Assembly (NCBI GenBank): GCA_019308985.1
Contig: JAFDHB010000032.1
Span: 1-25,828 of the forward strand
DNA: 25,828 nucleotides
Reading direction: 5' to 3'
DNA from: Deltaproteobacteria bacterium
Lineage (GTDB): Bacteria; Desulfobacterota; DSM-4660; Desulfatiglandales; HGW-15
Shown: positions 1-6,701 of the stretch, in pieces
Numbering within the stretch: position 1 is the first letter of the stretch
How the letters are laid out: each line of letters opens with the position of its first letter
Notes under the pieces: model-generated
Told to the model about the DNA's origin: nothing
Databases searched by the model: none
Seen by the model: only the letters and a program-made list of their open reading frames with translations
Made by a program: the position numbers and the translations under genes

Positions 1-330
1 CGGCCTCCATGCAAATCGCTGCTCGTTAGACACTCCTTGGAAGGTTATTCAAAGGTCCCGATATCTTCTCTCTTTCTTTTCGCGCATCCCTGTTAAGCCA
101 GATACTGTGTGAAGTTGCTTATGCGCGGTGGTTGAACTAAACCGCTTCGCGGTAGTTTCCCCATGATAGGGGCTTTGTTCTTTGACAATTGAATAGTGAG
201 ATCCAAGGGACGTTGTTGACTATCATGACCAGGTGGCGTCCGTCCTCGAACGATAACATTAAGGATTTTACCCTGGATTCCGCTCTGCTCAACTCCCTTT
301 AAGATCCTTACTGTTAGCAGAATAAGGTGA
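1..330. other. Gene-free left edge with two small hairpins
   Basis: No convincing coding region is seen. Two short stem-loops stand side by side: ACCGC-ttc-GCGGT at 141-153 and CCCC-atgata-GGGG at 159-172. They are followed by an AT-rich stretch containing TTGACAATTGAATA near 181-194. This lies downstream of the minus-strand gene ending at 331, but neither hairpin is followed by a clear U-tract on that strand, so a terminator role is not supported. Confidence 0.4.
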
Positions 331-699
331 CTAAGAGAGGATGGCGCGCTTTCTCTCCTCGAACTCTTCCTTGTCTATTTCACCCCTCGCGTAACGTTCT
401 TTGAGGATTTCCAAGGCCCTCGACGATGATGTGTCCGTACCCTTCTCAGTACCGGCACTGCTGGAACGAATGAGCCACTTTATCAGGAAGACCAGGGCAA
501 CGATGATGAGTACCCAGAAGACGATCATGAATATTCCCCCGATCCAGCCCATGCCCCAGCCGCCCATCATTCCTGGTCCCATCATTCCCTGCCATCCGCC
601 ATATCCACCCTGGGCAAAGGCAAACCGGGTGGTGAAGGTCCAGGAAAACAAAAAAAGAGATAGAGATAGTATCCTCACAAAATGTTTCTTTCCAAGCAT
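331..699 (-). CDS. Exported or membrane SHOCT-domain protein
   Basis: A 122-residue protein of unknown exact function. Residues 1-30 form a signal peptide or first membrane segment ending near FAFAQ. Next comes a short Gly/Met-rich stretch ([14 protein letters not shown]), then a strong hydrophobic helix at about 53-74 ([20 protein letters not shown]). The C-terminal 30 residues match the SHOCT pattern (short C-terminal domain, [20 protein letters not shown]). SHOCT is thought to mediate oligomerisation or peptide binding. The start at 699 is fixed by an AAGGAGG box at 712-706 with a 6-base gap. The MMGPGMM stretch is shared with the next gene upstream, which suggests a related envelope or copper role; that link is inference. 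No sigma-54 promoter was found here, so it may be read from the gene ending at 855 or from its own promoter in the 155-bp gap. Confidence 0.8.
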   Translation of the reverse strand: MLGKKHFVRILSLSLFLFSWTFTTRFAFAQGGYGGWQGMMGPGMMGGWGMGWIGGIFMIVFWVLIIVALVFLIKWLIRSSSAGTEKGTDTSSSRALEILKERYARGEIDKEEFEERKRAILS

Positions 700-814
700 G
701 TGTTTCCTCCTTTCGGCTTGAGCAGGTCCCGCCGAGGCCTAATTGCCCAGGGGCCTAATCGCGGGCGTCGGAATGTCCGATTAGTGGATTGAGAACCGAG
801 AGACTGGTGAAATT

Positions 815-847
815 CTACCCCCATGAGCGTTCCAGTCACGGGGGTAG
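815..847 (-). terminator. Stem-loop downstream of the Met-repeat gene
   Basis: CTACCCCC at 815-822 pairs with GGGGGTAG at 840-847. The stem extends by three more pairs after one mismatch and closes a loop of about 9 bases. It sits 8 bp past the stop of the minus-strand gene at 855. The U-tract is weak (AATTT), so it may be a weak terminator or an mRNA 3-prime stabilising hairpin. Confidence 0.45.
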
Positions 848-854
848 AGGCTCT

Positions 855-1451
855 TTAGTAAATGGAACGCATCCAGCCCGTGTACTTATCAACAAAAATC
901 TTGTCTACGAGGGCGCCTTCCTTTTTGGTCACGATTTCAGCCTCAAAACCATTGCCCTTGTCTTGGATCTTGCCCAGGGTCAAGTTGGGGTTCCTTGTCG
1001 ACATGAGGTAGTTTTGAAGCAGGCCCTTGGCTTCTTCCTCGGTCAAAGGTTTTTGCTGGCCTTGGGGGCCGTATTGGGGGCCCATACCCTGACCTGGCCC
1101 CATCATACCAGGGCCCATCATACCGCCGCCACCCATCATTCCTGGCCCCATCATACCAGGGCCCATCATACCGCCACCCATCATACCTGGCCCCATCATA
1201 CCGGGGCCCATCATGCCTCCACCCATCATGCCAGGCCCCATCATACCAGGCCCCATTCCATAGGGCCCTTGGGTAAGTGGCTGGCCGCAATAGGGGCAGT
1301 AGTTCCATTGACCGTAACCGTAACCACCCCTTTGCCCCATCATGCCTGGTCCCGTCATTCCCGGGCCCATTTGGGCGTAACTCTCGGATAGAGGCAAAAG
1401 AAAGAGCCCGATTCCTATAAATAGTGTTAGCAACATTATTCGCCGTTTCAT
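855..1451 (-). CDS. Secreted Met/Gly repeat protein with CPYC motif and PepSY-like C-terminus
   Basis: A 198-residue exported protein. A Lys/Arg start and hydrophobic core (about residues 1-26, ending SYAQ) form the signal peptide. Residues 27-55 are Gly/Met-rich and contain YCPYCGQPL, a two-cysteine knuckle. The centre is a low-complexity block built from MMGPG and MMGGG units with over twenty methionines. The last 65 residues (from LTEEEAKGLL) look like a PepSY-type alpha/beta domain ending DKYTGWMRSIY. Clustered methionines are known Cu(I)/Ag(I) ligands in periplasmic proteins such as CopA-type oxidases and PcoE/SilE, so a copper buffer is plausible but unproved. The start at 1451 has AGGAGG with a 7-base gap. 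No good sigma-54 promoter was seen upstream, unlike at the neighbouring Spy-like genes. Confidence 0.8.
   Translation of the reverse strand: MKRRIMLLTLFIGIGLFLLPLSESYAQMGPGMTGPGMMGQRGGYGYGQWNYCPYCGQPLTQGPYGMGPGMMGPGMMGGGMMGPGMMGPGMMGGGMMGPGMMGPGMMGGGGMMGPGMMGPGQGMGPQYGPQGQQKPLTEEEAKGLLQNYLMSTRNPNLTLGKIQDKGNGFEAEIVTKKEGALVDKIFVDKYTGWMRSIY
1101..1256 (-). repeat. In-frame 45-bp tandem repeat ([15 protein letters not shown] units)
   Basis: About three and a half imperfect copies of a 45-bp unit encode the 15-residue unit [15 protein letters not shown]. Copies differ mainly at third positions (for example ACC/GCC/TCC glycine codons read on the minus strand) and one copy has an extra Gly. The synonymous drift suggests the repeat is old and kept at the protein level. 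Confidence 0.8.
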
Positions 1452-1768
1452 AGCAAACCTCCTATTCTGGTTCTAAAGTGTTGATAGACAACTTCCGAGG
1501 GACGATGACGCTTACCTACTCGTTCCGTCCTCAGGAGTGGAGAAGTAAAAACATGCTTCCTGTTAAGCTTTTTCACATCCTCTAGGCAACTTATCCCGGT
1601 TTATTCCTATGCTTCAATTCCTGTTCTGTCTTACGCCATTAAAGTGACCTGGATGTCTATCCCACTATTGTTGTGGTTATAGGTTTGATTTTGACGCCAA
1701 AGTTCTCTACACAAGCATACCTGATTGTGGGAGAAAAAGGGAAGTTTTCCATGTTTTGTTCTGTTTAT
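1452..1768. other. 317-bp intergenic region, no gene recognised
   Basis: This lies between the start of the Met-repeat gene (1451, minus) and the stop of the Spy-like gene (1769, minus). It should hold the promoter of the former. A GG-N10-GC pattern on the minus strand near 1580-1566 is too far from the sigma-54 consensus to call. A short GGAT/ATCC dyad at 1651-1663 does not have the 17-bp spacing of the enhancer dyads seen elsewhere. No hairpin with a U-tract was seen. Confidence 0.4.
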
Positions 1769-2209
1769 TTATCGACTACTATTCAGTTTCTTGTCAAGCT
1801 CATCCTCAAGGCGGTTCAATTCGGCGATCTTCTGATCAATTGTTTTCCTGTCAGGGTTATCGGAATGAAAGAGGGAGGAGAGTTCTTGCCGCTTTTGCCG
1901 GATTTCCCTTTTTAGTCTCTCTACTTCCTGATCCCTTTGGGGATCCGATTTTTTGAATCTATCGGAAAAAGAATCCAGGAACTTGGCTATCCATTCGCCG
2001 TACCCGCTCATGCCGCCTTCCATCATGCCACCGCCGTGACCTCCGGACATTCCTCCGCCATGGCCTCCCATCATCTCGTAGGTATTATTCAAGGCACTGC
2101 CAGGTGCACCCCAGGTTGGCCCTCTAACCGGCTCCTGGGCAGAGCTGGGGATGGATAGGGCCAGGAGTGCAGTACCAAGAAGGGAAACCAGGTAAGCCTT
2201 CATCTTCAT
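1769..2209 (-). CDS. Small Spy/CpxP-like periplasmic protein, Gly/His/Met-rich
   Basis: A 146-residue exported protein. The signal peptide is residues 1-25 (MKMKAYLVSLLGTALLALS, cleavage near SSAQ). A Gly/His/Met-rich segment follows (MMGGHGGGMSGGHGGGMMEGGMSG), suited to binding copper or other soft metals. The C-terminal half is a charged coiled coil (FKKSDPQRDQEVERLKREIRQKRQELSSLF) with the Asn-Pro-Asp turn seen in Spy/CpxP/CnrX-type heavy-metal sensors and chaperones. The start at 2209 is chosen over 2242 because GGAGG at 2222-2218 lies 8 bases upstream and the signal peptide then begins correctly. It follows the 2777 gene by 64 bp in the same direction, so it is probably the second gene of that sigma-54-driven operon. 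Family assignment rests on architecture, not alignment. Confidence 0.75.
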   Translation of the reverse strand: MKMKAYLVSLLGTALLALSIPSSAQEPVRGPTWGAPGSALNNTYEMMGGHGGGMSGGHGGGMMEGGMSGYGEWIAKFLDSFSDRFKKSDPQRDQEVERLKREIRQKRQELSSLFHSDNPDRKTIDQKIAELNRLEDELDKKLNSSR

Positions 2210-2235
2210 CTCACGTACCTCCACGTATAGAGATA

Positions 2236-2259
2236 GGGGCATCAGCCAACTGATGCCCC
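2236..2259 (-). promoter_or_regulatory. Perfect intergenic hairpin between two Spy-like genes
   Basis: GGGGCATCAG (2236-2245) and CTGATGCCCC (2250-2259) form a perfect 10-bp stem with a 4-base loop. It lies 14 bp past the stop of the upstream gene and about 14 bp before the ribosome binding site of the next. No U-tract follows on the minus strand. It is more likely an mRNA stability or differential-expression hairpin within an operon, or a Rho-assisted partial terminator, than an intrinsic terminator. Confidence 0.6.
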
Positions 2260-2273
2260 ATGAATGGTTTCAA

Positions 2274-2777
2274 TTAATACCAGCAGGTAGTCCCCGGGCC
2301 ATAGCCACCCATGTGGTACCCGTAACCGCCTGTAACCCCGTAGCTGGGCGTGATCTTCCGGGCCTCAAGCCTGTATTCCAGGCCCTTCTCACTCAGCTTG
2401 GAACGGATATCGTCAATCTCCCTTTGAAGGGCCTTCGCCTTTTCCGGGTCCGGATTTGCCTGGGTCAAGAGCGTGCTGAGCTCGGAAGACTTTTGCCACA
2501 GCTCGTTTCTCAACTGGGTGGTTTCATCGAAATATTTCCTTTCTAACTCCCTGAGCTTCTGCACCTGCTCAGGGACGGCGGTTCCTGGTCCCCACCCGTA
2601 ATAGGGGCCGTACCCATAGCCCATCATGCCATAATGGGGGCCGTACCCGTACCCCATCATACCCCAGTTGCCCATCATGGGGCCAGCTCCCCAGGGCATA
2701 GCCCAGGCAATGACCGGGATGGCAAGGATAGCCACCAGCAATGAAATGCCCAGAACCGTAAAAGTCCTCTTCTTCAT
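2274..2777 (-). CDS. Spy/CpxP-like periplasmic heavy-metal-resistance protein (paralog A)
   Basis: A 167-residue exported protein. Residues 1-26 are a signal peptide (MKKRTFTVLG, hydrophobic core, AWA cleavage site). An N-terminal Met/Gly/Tyr/His-rich segment has repeated MMGYGYGP units. The central helical region from PEQVQKLRELERKYFDETTQLR carries the alternating charged heptads, and TQANPDPEKAKALQREI the NPD-type turn, of the Spy/CpxP/ZraP (LTXXQ-like) periplasmic chaperone and metal-sensor group. The tail is again Gly/Tyr/His-rich and ends in Cys-Trp-Tyr. The start at 2777 has AGGAGG with a 7-base gap; the upstream ATG at 2822 lies within the leader and has no such box. It is a close paralog of the protein at 10224-10730, including promoter and leader. 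Both ends could bind copper; that is inference. Confidence 0.82.
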   Translation of the reverse strand: MKKRTFTVLGISLLVAILAIPVIAWAMPWGAGPMMGNWGMMGYGYGPHYGMMGYGYGPYYGWGPGTAVPEQVQKLRELERKYFDETTQLRNELWQKSSELSTLLTQANPDPEKAKALQREIDDIRSKLSEKGLEYRLEARKITPSYGVTGGYGYHMGGYGPGTTCWY

Positions 2778-2826
2778 GATCAATCCTCCTTTTGTTTTTT
2801 TGTTTGTCTTGTTGCGTAACATTAAA

Positions 2827-2841
2827 GCAATTGATGTGCCA
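2827..2841 (-). promoter_or_regulatory. Sigma-54 (RpoN) promoter of Spy-like gene A
   Basis: Read on the minus strand the site is TGGCAC-ATCAA-TTGC followed by T, a full match to the RpoN consensus TGGCACG-N4-TTGCW with GG and GC spaced correctly. The start site would fall near 2815, giving a leader of about 40 nt before ATG 2777. The flanking CTACATTGTGGCACAT is also present at the YHS promoter (9934). Confidence 0.85.
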
Positions 2842-2938
2842 CAATGTAGGTAATACAGATAACTAGCTGATTATTGGTAACTTTCTCTGTTTCGATCCAG
2901 GTCATAAAACAACCAGAAATCTCAAAGCTCCCTTCTAT

Positions 2939-2997
2939 TGGATAAATAGTATCCAGATTTCAGCAAAGAAACAGCATAATTGGATAGAAAATACCCG
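2939..2997. promoter_or_regulatory. Paired 17-bp dyads: shared enhancer for two divergent sigma-54 promoters
   Basis: Two dyads start 42 bp apart: TGGATA-AATAG-TATCCA at 2939-2955 (perfect) and TGGATA-GAAAA-TACCCG at 2981-2997 (four of six right-half bases). They lie symmetrically between the divergent promoters. The nearer dyad is about 107 bp from the -24 element of the minus promoter and about 103 bp from that of the plus promoter. This is the usual position for a bacterial enhancer-binding protein. The same pair, at the same spacing, recurs at 10033 and 11076. Confidence 0.75.
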
Positions 2998-3090
2998 CTT
3001 CAACTTGGAGTCCCTGGAGAATGGATGTCTAGAGTAATAGAGGAAACAGAAAAATGATAATAATCAGAAAGTTAACTTAATGTTGCACAG

Positions 3091-3106
3091 TGGTACAGGA
3101 TTTGCT
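3091..3106 (+). promoter_or_regulatory. Sigma-54 (RpoN) promoter of the multicopper oxidase gene
   Basis: TGGTAC-AGGAT-TTGCT matches TGGYRC-N5-TTGCW exactly at the -24 and -12 elements. The start site would be near 3117, 44 bp before ATG 3161. This also argues against an upstream translation start at 3080. Confidence 0.82.
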
Positions 3107-3160
3107 TTCCTGGTGAAGAAGGTTCTGGTATCATCAAGGAGTTTCAAAAAGGAGATTCTA

Positions 3161-4606
3161 ATGAAGATGGATAGAAGAACATTCTTGAAAACAGGTTTGG
3201 GGGCCGCCGCCTTGCTCGGTGTCCCGGGGTGGGTGAAAACATTTGCTGAGGTTGGAGCGGCCGGAAAGGAGAGGGAAAAGGTCAGGGAATTTGTGTTTTC
3301 CGCCACGAAGGCTCGAATTAACCTGGGCAGGGGCCCGGATTTCTGGGCTTGGACCTATAATGGTCAGGTACCTGGACCTGAACTTCGTGTAAAGGAAGGT
3401 GAAACAATCAGGGTCATACTGAAGAACTATCTACCGGAAGAGACTACCATTCACTGGCATGGGATACCATTGCCCAACTCAATGGACGGGGTACCTGGTG
3501 TAACACAAGAGGGCGTCAAGCCCGGAGAGGTGTTTGTTTACGAGTTTGAAGCGAAGCCAGCGGGGACCTATATCTATCATTCACATGCCGGATACCAGCT
3601 AGATCAAGGCCTTTACGGCCCATTGATCATCGACGCAGCCGGAGAAGAGGGGAACTACGATCGCGAATATACTCTCATGCTGGAAGATTGGGTAATGAAA
3701 GACGGAGGAGGCGTTGCCAATACTCCTCGGCGCTCTCCCATAATGGGTATGATGGGGGGTATGAGTGGAAGAAGAGGTGGAACCACACAGGGCAGGGGGC
3801 CCCTTCTTGAACCACTCTATGATGCCTATGCAGTGAATGGTAAGATCTATCCGGAAGTAACTCCAGTAAGGGTCAAGGCCGGTGACAGGATCAGATTGAG
3901 GATGGCGAATCCTTCTTCTACAACTATCTATTATTTGAGTCTTGCGGGTCATTCCCTCACCATAACCCATGCGGACGGAAACCCTGTGATGCCGACTGAA
4001 ACAGACGTCCTTCGAATAGGAATGGGGGAGCGCTATGACGTTGAGTTTGTGGCAAATAATCCCGGACATTGGCTCCTGGCAGCCATGGAAAGGGGATTCG
4101 GTGAGGCACAACTCCGGGTTCCGATCATCTACAAGGGAGTTAGCAGAAAAACGCCCGAGGCCCCGGTTTTCCAAAGGGGTCAACGCCTTGTTTCTTACTG
4201 GGACCTCAGGTCTTCCTTTTCCCCTTCCAGCACCAGTCCTGAACCTGCGTCCAGAATATTCGATCAGATCTTGAGCGGGGGAATGCATTCGCCCTTTTGG
4301 ACCATCAACGGGCAGGTCTATCCCAATGCCGCGCCTCTGAGGGTAAACAATGGGGATCGGATCAGGATTCGATACTGGAATCGGAGCATGATGCCCCATC
4401 CCATGCACCTGCACGGTCACTTCTTCAGGGTAGTCAATCCCCCTCTGCCACCGGATCAGTGGGTCTTGAAAGATACTGTTATCGTAGATCCCATGCAGAG
4501 AATGGAGATAGAGTTCCTTGCGGACAACCCGGGGAGATGGTTTCATCACTGCCACAATCTTTACCATATGATGGCGGGAATGGCAAACATAGTCGTATAC
4601 GAGTGA
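3161..4606 (+). CDS. Tat-exported multicopper oxidase (CueO/CopA-like)
   Basis: A 481-residue three-cupredoxin-domain oxidase expected to oxidise Cu(I), or another metal or phenolic substrate, in the periplasm with O2 reduction. The N-terminus has a twin-arginine signal (MKMDRRTFLKTGLGAAALLG). All four copper-binding motifs are present: HWHG at 98-101, HSH at 140-142, HPMHLHGH at 413-420, and HCHNLYHMMAGM at 463-474. The last supplies the type-1 ligands C464, H469 and axial M474. A Met/Gly-rich insert (IMGMMGGMSG, about residue 190-205) resembles the Met-rich substrate loop of copper oxidases. The start at 3161 has AAAAAGGAG 6 bases upstream. The gene has its own sigma-54 promoter and likely heads an operon with the protease, phosphatase and kinase genes that follow (gaps of 70, 116 and 28 bp). 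Confidence 0.92.
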   Translation: MKMDRRTFLKTGLGAAALLGVPGWVKTFAEVGAAGKEREKVREFVFSATKARINLGRGPDFWAWTYNGQVPGPELRVKEGETIRVILKNYLPEETTIHWHGIPLPNSMDGVPGVTQEGVKPGEVFVYEFEAKPAGTYIYHSHAGYQLDQGLYGPLIIDAAGEEGNYDREYTLMLEDWVMKDGGGVANTPRRSPIMGMMGGMSGRRGGTTQGRGPLLEPLYDAYAVNGKIYPEVTPVRVKAGDRIRLRMANPSSTTIYYLSLAGHSLTITHADGNPVMPTETDVLRIGMGERYDVEFVANNPGHWLLAAMERGFGEAQLRVPIIYKGVSRKTPEAPVFQRGQRLVSYWDLRSSFSPSSTSPEPASRIFDQILSGGMHSPFWTINGQVYPNAAPLRVNNGDRIRIRYWNRSMMPHPMHLHGHFFRVVNPPLPPDQWVLKDTVIVDPMQRMEIEFLADNPGRWFHHCHNLYHMMAGMANIVVYE

Positions 4607-4676
4607 AAGGTGGAAATTCTTCAAAGGAGAAGCTATCGAGTATTGTGCTCGACATATTGAGGGGAGGACTGCCAAG

Positions 4677-5762
4677 ATGAAAAAGATACAAAGGAGCTGG
4701 AAGATCGCTGCAATTCTGGCGTGTGCCATATACTTCGTGGCATTGGTTGGGGCTGCCGTAGCCAAGACAGAGGATGAGGAAAACAGCATCAGGATCTACA
4801 AAAGGGTGAGCAGGGCTGTGGTCAATATTACTAGCACGGTGATAGAGCGGGACTTCTTTTTGAACCCCGTGCCCAGGGAAGGAGCGGGTTCAGGATCAAT
4901 CATAGATAAGCAAGGCCACATATTGACGAATCACCACGTTATCAAAGATTCCCAAAAGATAGAGGTTACACTGGGGGATGGAAGTAAGTGGCCGGCCAAA
5001 TTGGTCGGGTCCGACCCGGACAATGATCTGGCTGTCATAAGGATCAGGGCACCCAGAGAAAGACTCACTGTGATCCCCATGGGCGACTCCGATGAGCTGG
5101 AGGTGGGACAGAAGGTCCTGGCCATTGGTAATCCCTTCGGCCTGGGACAGACCCTTACTACCGGGATCATCAGCTCCCTGGGGCGTAGGATTCGTGCCGA
5201 GGGGGGAGCCCTAATTGAGGACGTGATACAAACAGATGCGGCCATCAACCCAGGGAATAGCGGTGGGCCCCTGTTGGACTCCGACGGGAGGATCATCGGG
5301 GTTAATTCCGCTATTATCAGCCCTACGGGGGCCAGCATCGGGATAGGGTTCGCAATACCGGTGAACACGGTAAAGCGCGTCCTGCCCGATTTGATAGAGA
5401 AGGGCTACGTATCCTACCCCTGGATAGGGGCCTCGGTATATCCCCTGATCCCCGAGTTTGCGGAGGTCCTGGGTCTCAAGGTCAAAAGGGGTGCCATCGT
5501 GGCTCAAGTAATACCCGGGGCTCCGGCTGAGCGCGCGGGGCTCAGGGGGGCTACAAGGCAGGTGGTGGTGGGTAATTCGCTGATCCCGGTTGGCGGGGAT
5601 GTCATAGTGGCAATGGACGGAAAGGAAGTGGATTCCGCCGATACGCTGATCCGGATGATCAGGGAAAGGCGGCCCGGGGATAGGATCAAGCTCAAGGTTC
5701 TGCGAGGAGACAAGTTCATAAAGATATCCGTTACCCTGGGAGAGCGACCAAGACAGAGGTAG
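4677..5762 (+). CDS. HtrA/DegP-type periplasmic serine protease with one PDZ domain
   Basis: A 361-residue trypsin-like protease of the Deg family, acting on misfolded envelope proteins. An N-terminal hydrophobic helix (about residues 9-29, ending VAKTEDEE) is either a signal peptide or a membrane anchor. The catalytic triad is readable: H87 in TNHHVI, D117 in DNDLAVIRI, and S195 in NPGNSGGPL. One PDZ domain follows (about 250-355, with GAIVAQVIPGAPAERAGLRG and a VIVAMDGKEVDS core). A single PDZ resembles DegS or short HtrA rather than two-PDZ DegP/DegQ. GGAGG lies 9 bases before ATG 4677, which is 70 bp after the oxidase stop in the same direction. Placement with a copper oxidase suggests a role in clearing metal- or oxidation-damaged proteins; that is inference. 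Confidence 0.92.
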   Translation: MKKIQRSWKIAAILACAIYFVALVGAAVAKTEDEENSIRIYKRVSRAVVNITSTVIERDFFLNPVPREGAGSGSIIDKQGHILTNHHVIKDSQKIEVTLGDGSKWPAKLVGSDPDNDLAVIRIRAPRERLTVIPMGDSDELEVGQKVLAIGNPFGLGQTLTTGIISSLGRRIRAEGGALIEDVIQTDAAINPGNSGGPLLDSDGRIIGVNSAIISPTGASIGIGFAIPVNTVKRVLPDLIEKGYVSYPWIGASVYPLIPEFAEVLGLKVKRGAIVAQVIPGAPAERAGLRGATRQVVVGNSLIPVGGDVIVAMDGKEVDSADTLIRMIRERRPGDRIKLKVLRGDKFIKISVTLGERPRQR

Positions 5763-5878
5763 ATAGGATAATCACTGTGTATCGAGACAAGGAAACGATC
5801 AACAGGGTATCAAGGGATATTGTAAGGGATTTCATCGAGGCCTATTCGTCAGTCAATTAGAAGGAGCGGTCTTAATCT

Positions 5879-6673
5879 ATGAAGGACATATTGGAGCCTT
5901 TGAGGGACATAGAGGTCTGTTGCAAGACAGATATTGGACCAAAGCGTGCCCGGAACGAAGACTACCACGTAATTGTCATGGATCCAGGAGATGGGCGTGA
6001 TACCCGGTCATTGGGTTGTCTTTTTGCCATTGCCGATGGGATGGGAGGGCATCCTGGTGGAGCCGAAGCCAGCCTCATGGCCTGCGAACAATTGGTCAAC
6101 TACTATTATGAGAACCGGGAAATAGATAGGGAAGACGTGGGGGCAACGGCACGGAAAAGACTTGGTATTCTGGAAAGAGCGATACTAGAGATACATGGAG
6201 AGATTCAGAAGTATGCCCGGGTTCATAAGCAGTATGAGGGAATGGGCACGACCCTTTCGGCCCTGGTATTGCTGGGGAGTTTCGCCTTGACCGCGCATGT
6301 GGGGGACAGTCGCATCTACAGGTTGAGGGGCCTGGATTTCGAAAAGTTGACAGAGGACCATACAATGGCTCAACTCTCGGTAGAGATGGGTCTTCTTAAA
6401 CAGGAAGAGGCCCAAGACCACCCCATGAGCCATGTGTTGATGCAGTCGGTGGGAGAAGGGCTGGACGAGGTCCACACGAGGTTGGAAAAAACAATGTCCG
6501 GTGATAGGTTCTTGTTGTGCAGCGACGGTTTGCACGGGGTTGTACCGGACGATGCAATCAAGGAGATTCTTGCAAGCAGTCCCGAGGTGGAAGTAGCCTG
6601 TGGCCGACTTTTGGCTGAGGCCTTGGGAAGGGGCGGGAGAGATAATGTTACTGTCATGGTCATCCAGGTTTAA
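5879..6673 (+). CDS. PP2C-family Ser/Thr protein phosphatase
   Basis: A 264-residue cytoplasmic Mg/Mn-dependent phosphatase of the PppA/Stp type. Ordered PP2C motifs are present: TDIGPKRARNEDY near the N-terminus, ADGMGGHPGG (metal-binding Asp and Gly), GMGTTLSALVLL, AHVGDSRIYRLR, LTEDHT, FLLCSDGLHG and GGRDNVTVMVIQV, which holds the last metal-binding Asp. It should reverse phosphorylation by the kinase encoded immediately downstream, the common bacterial phosphatase-kinase pair. An AAGGAG box at 5861-5866 is 12 bases from ATG 5879, a longer gap than usual. The preceding 116 bp hold no recognisable gene. It probably belongs to the operon started by the multicopper oxidase. Confidence 0.92.
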   Translation: MKDILEPLRDIEVCCKTDIGPKRARNEDYHVIVMDPGDGRDTRSLGCLFAIADGMGGHPGGAEASLMACEQLVNYYYENREIDREDVGATARKRLGILERAILEIHGEIQKYARVHKQYEGMGTTLSALVLLGSFALTAHVGDSRIYRLRGLDFEKLTEDHTMAQLSVEMGLLKQEEAQDHPMSHVLMQSVGEGLDEVHTRLEKTMSGDRFLLCSDGLHGVVPDDAIKEILASSPEVEVACGRLLAEALGRGGRDNVTVMVIQV

Positions 6674-6701
6674 GGATTGATGGGTTGATAAGAAGGTAAG
6701 G

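Noticed and set aside
121..210. CRISPR-like repeat or leader
   Set aside because: Two small hairpins followed by CTTTGACAATTGAATA recall a CRISPR leader end, but there is no second repeat copy, no spacer pattern and no cas gene in the window.
789..1391. Long plus-strand ORF rich in His/Thr/Pro
   Set aside because: It is the antisense shadow of the minus-strand Met-repeat gene. The repeats keep other frames open, and the minus-strand frame has the signal peptide and ribosome binding site.
1566..1580. Sigma-54 promoter for the Met-repeat gene
   Set aside because: GG-N10-GC spacing is present but the flanking bases (AGGATG and AAGC) miss most of the consensus, and it lies more than 100 bp from the start with no dyad pair.
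1650..1665. Further enhancer dyad (TGGATGTCTATCCCA)
   Set aside because: The half-sites are closer together than in the 17-bp dyads, and there is no second copy 42-43 bp away.
3599..4789. 396-codon minus-strand ORF opposite the multicopper oxidase
   Set aside because: It is antisense to a gene with all four copper motifs and a fixed start; it has no ribosome binding site or domain.
5777..5860. 27-codon ORF (GTG start) between the HtrA and PP2C genes
   Set aside because: It reads as a plausible charged peptide ending IEAYSSVN with AGGA upstream, but it is too short, has a weak ribosome binding site and matches nothing known. It could be a translational link or chance.
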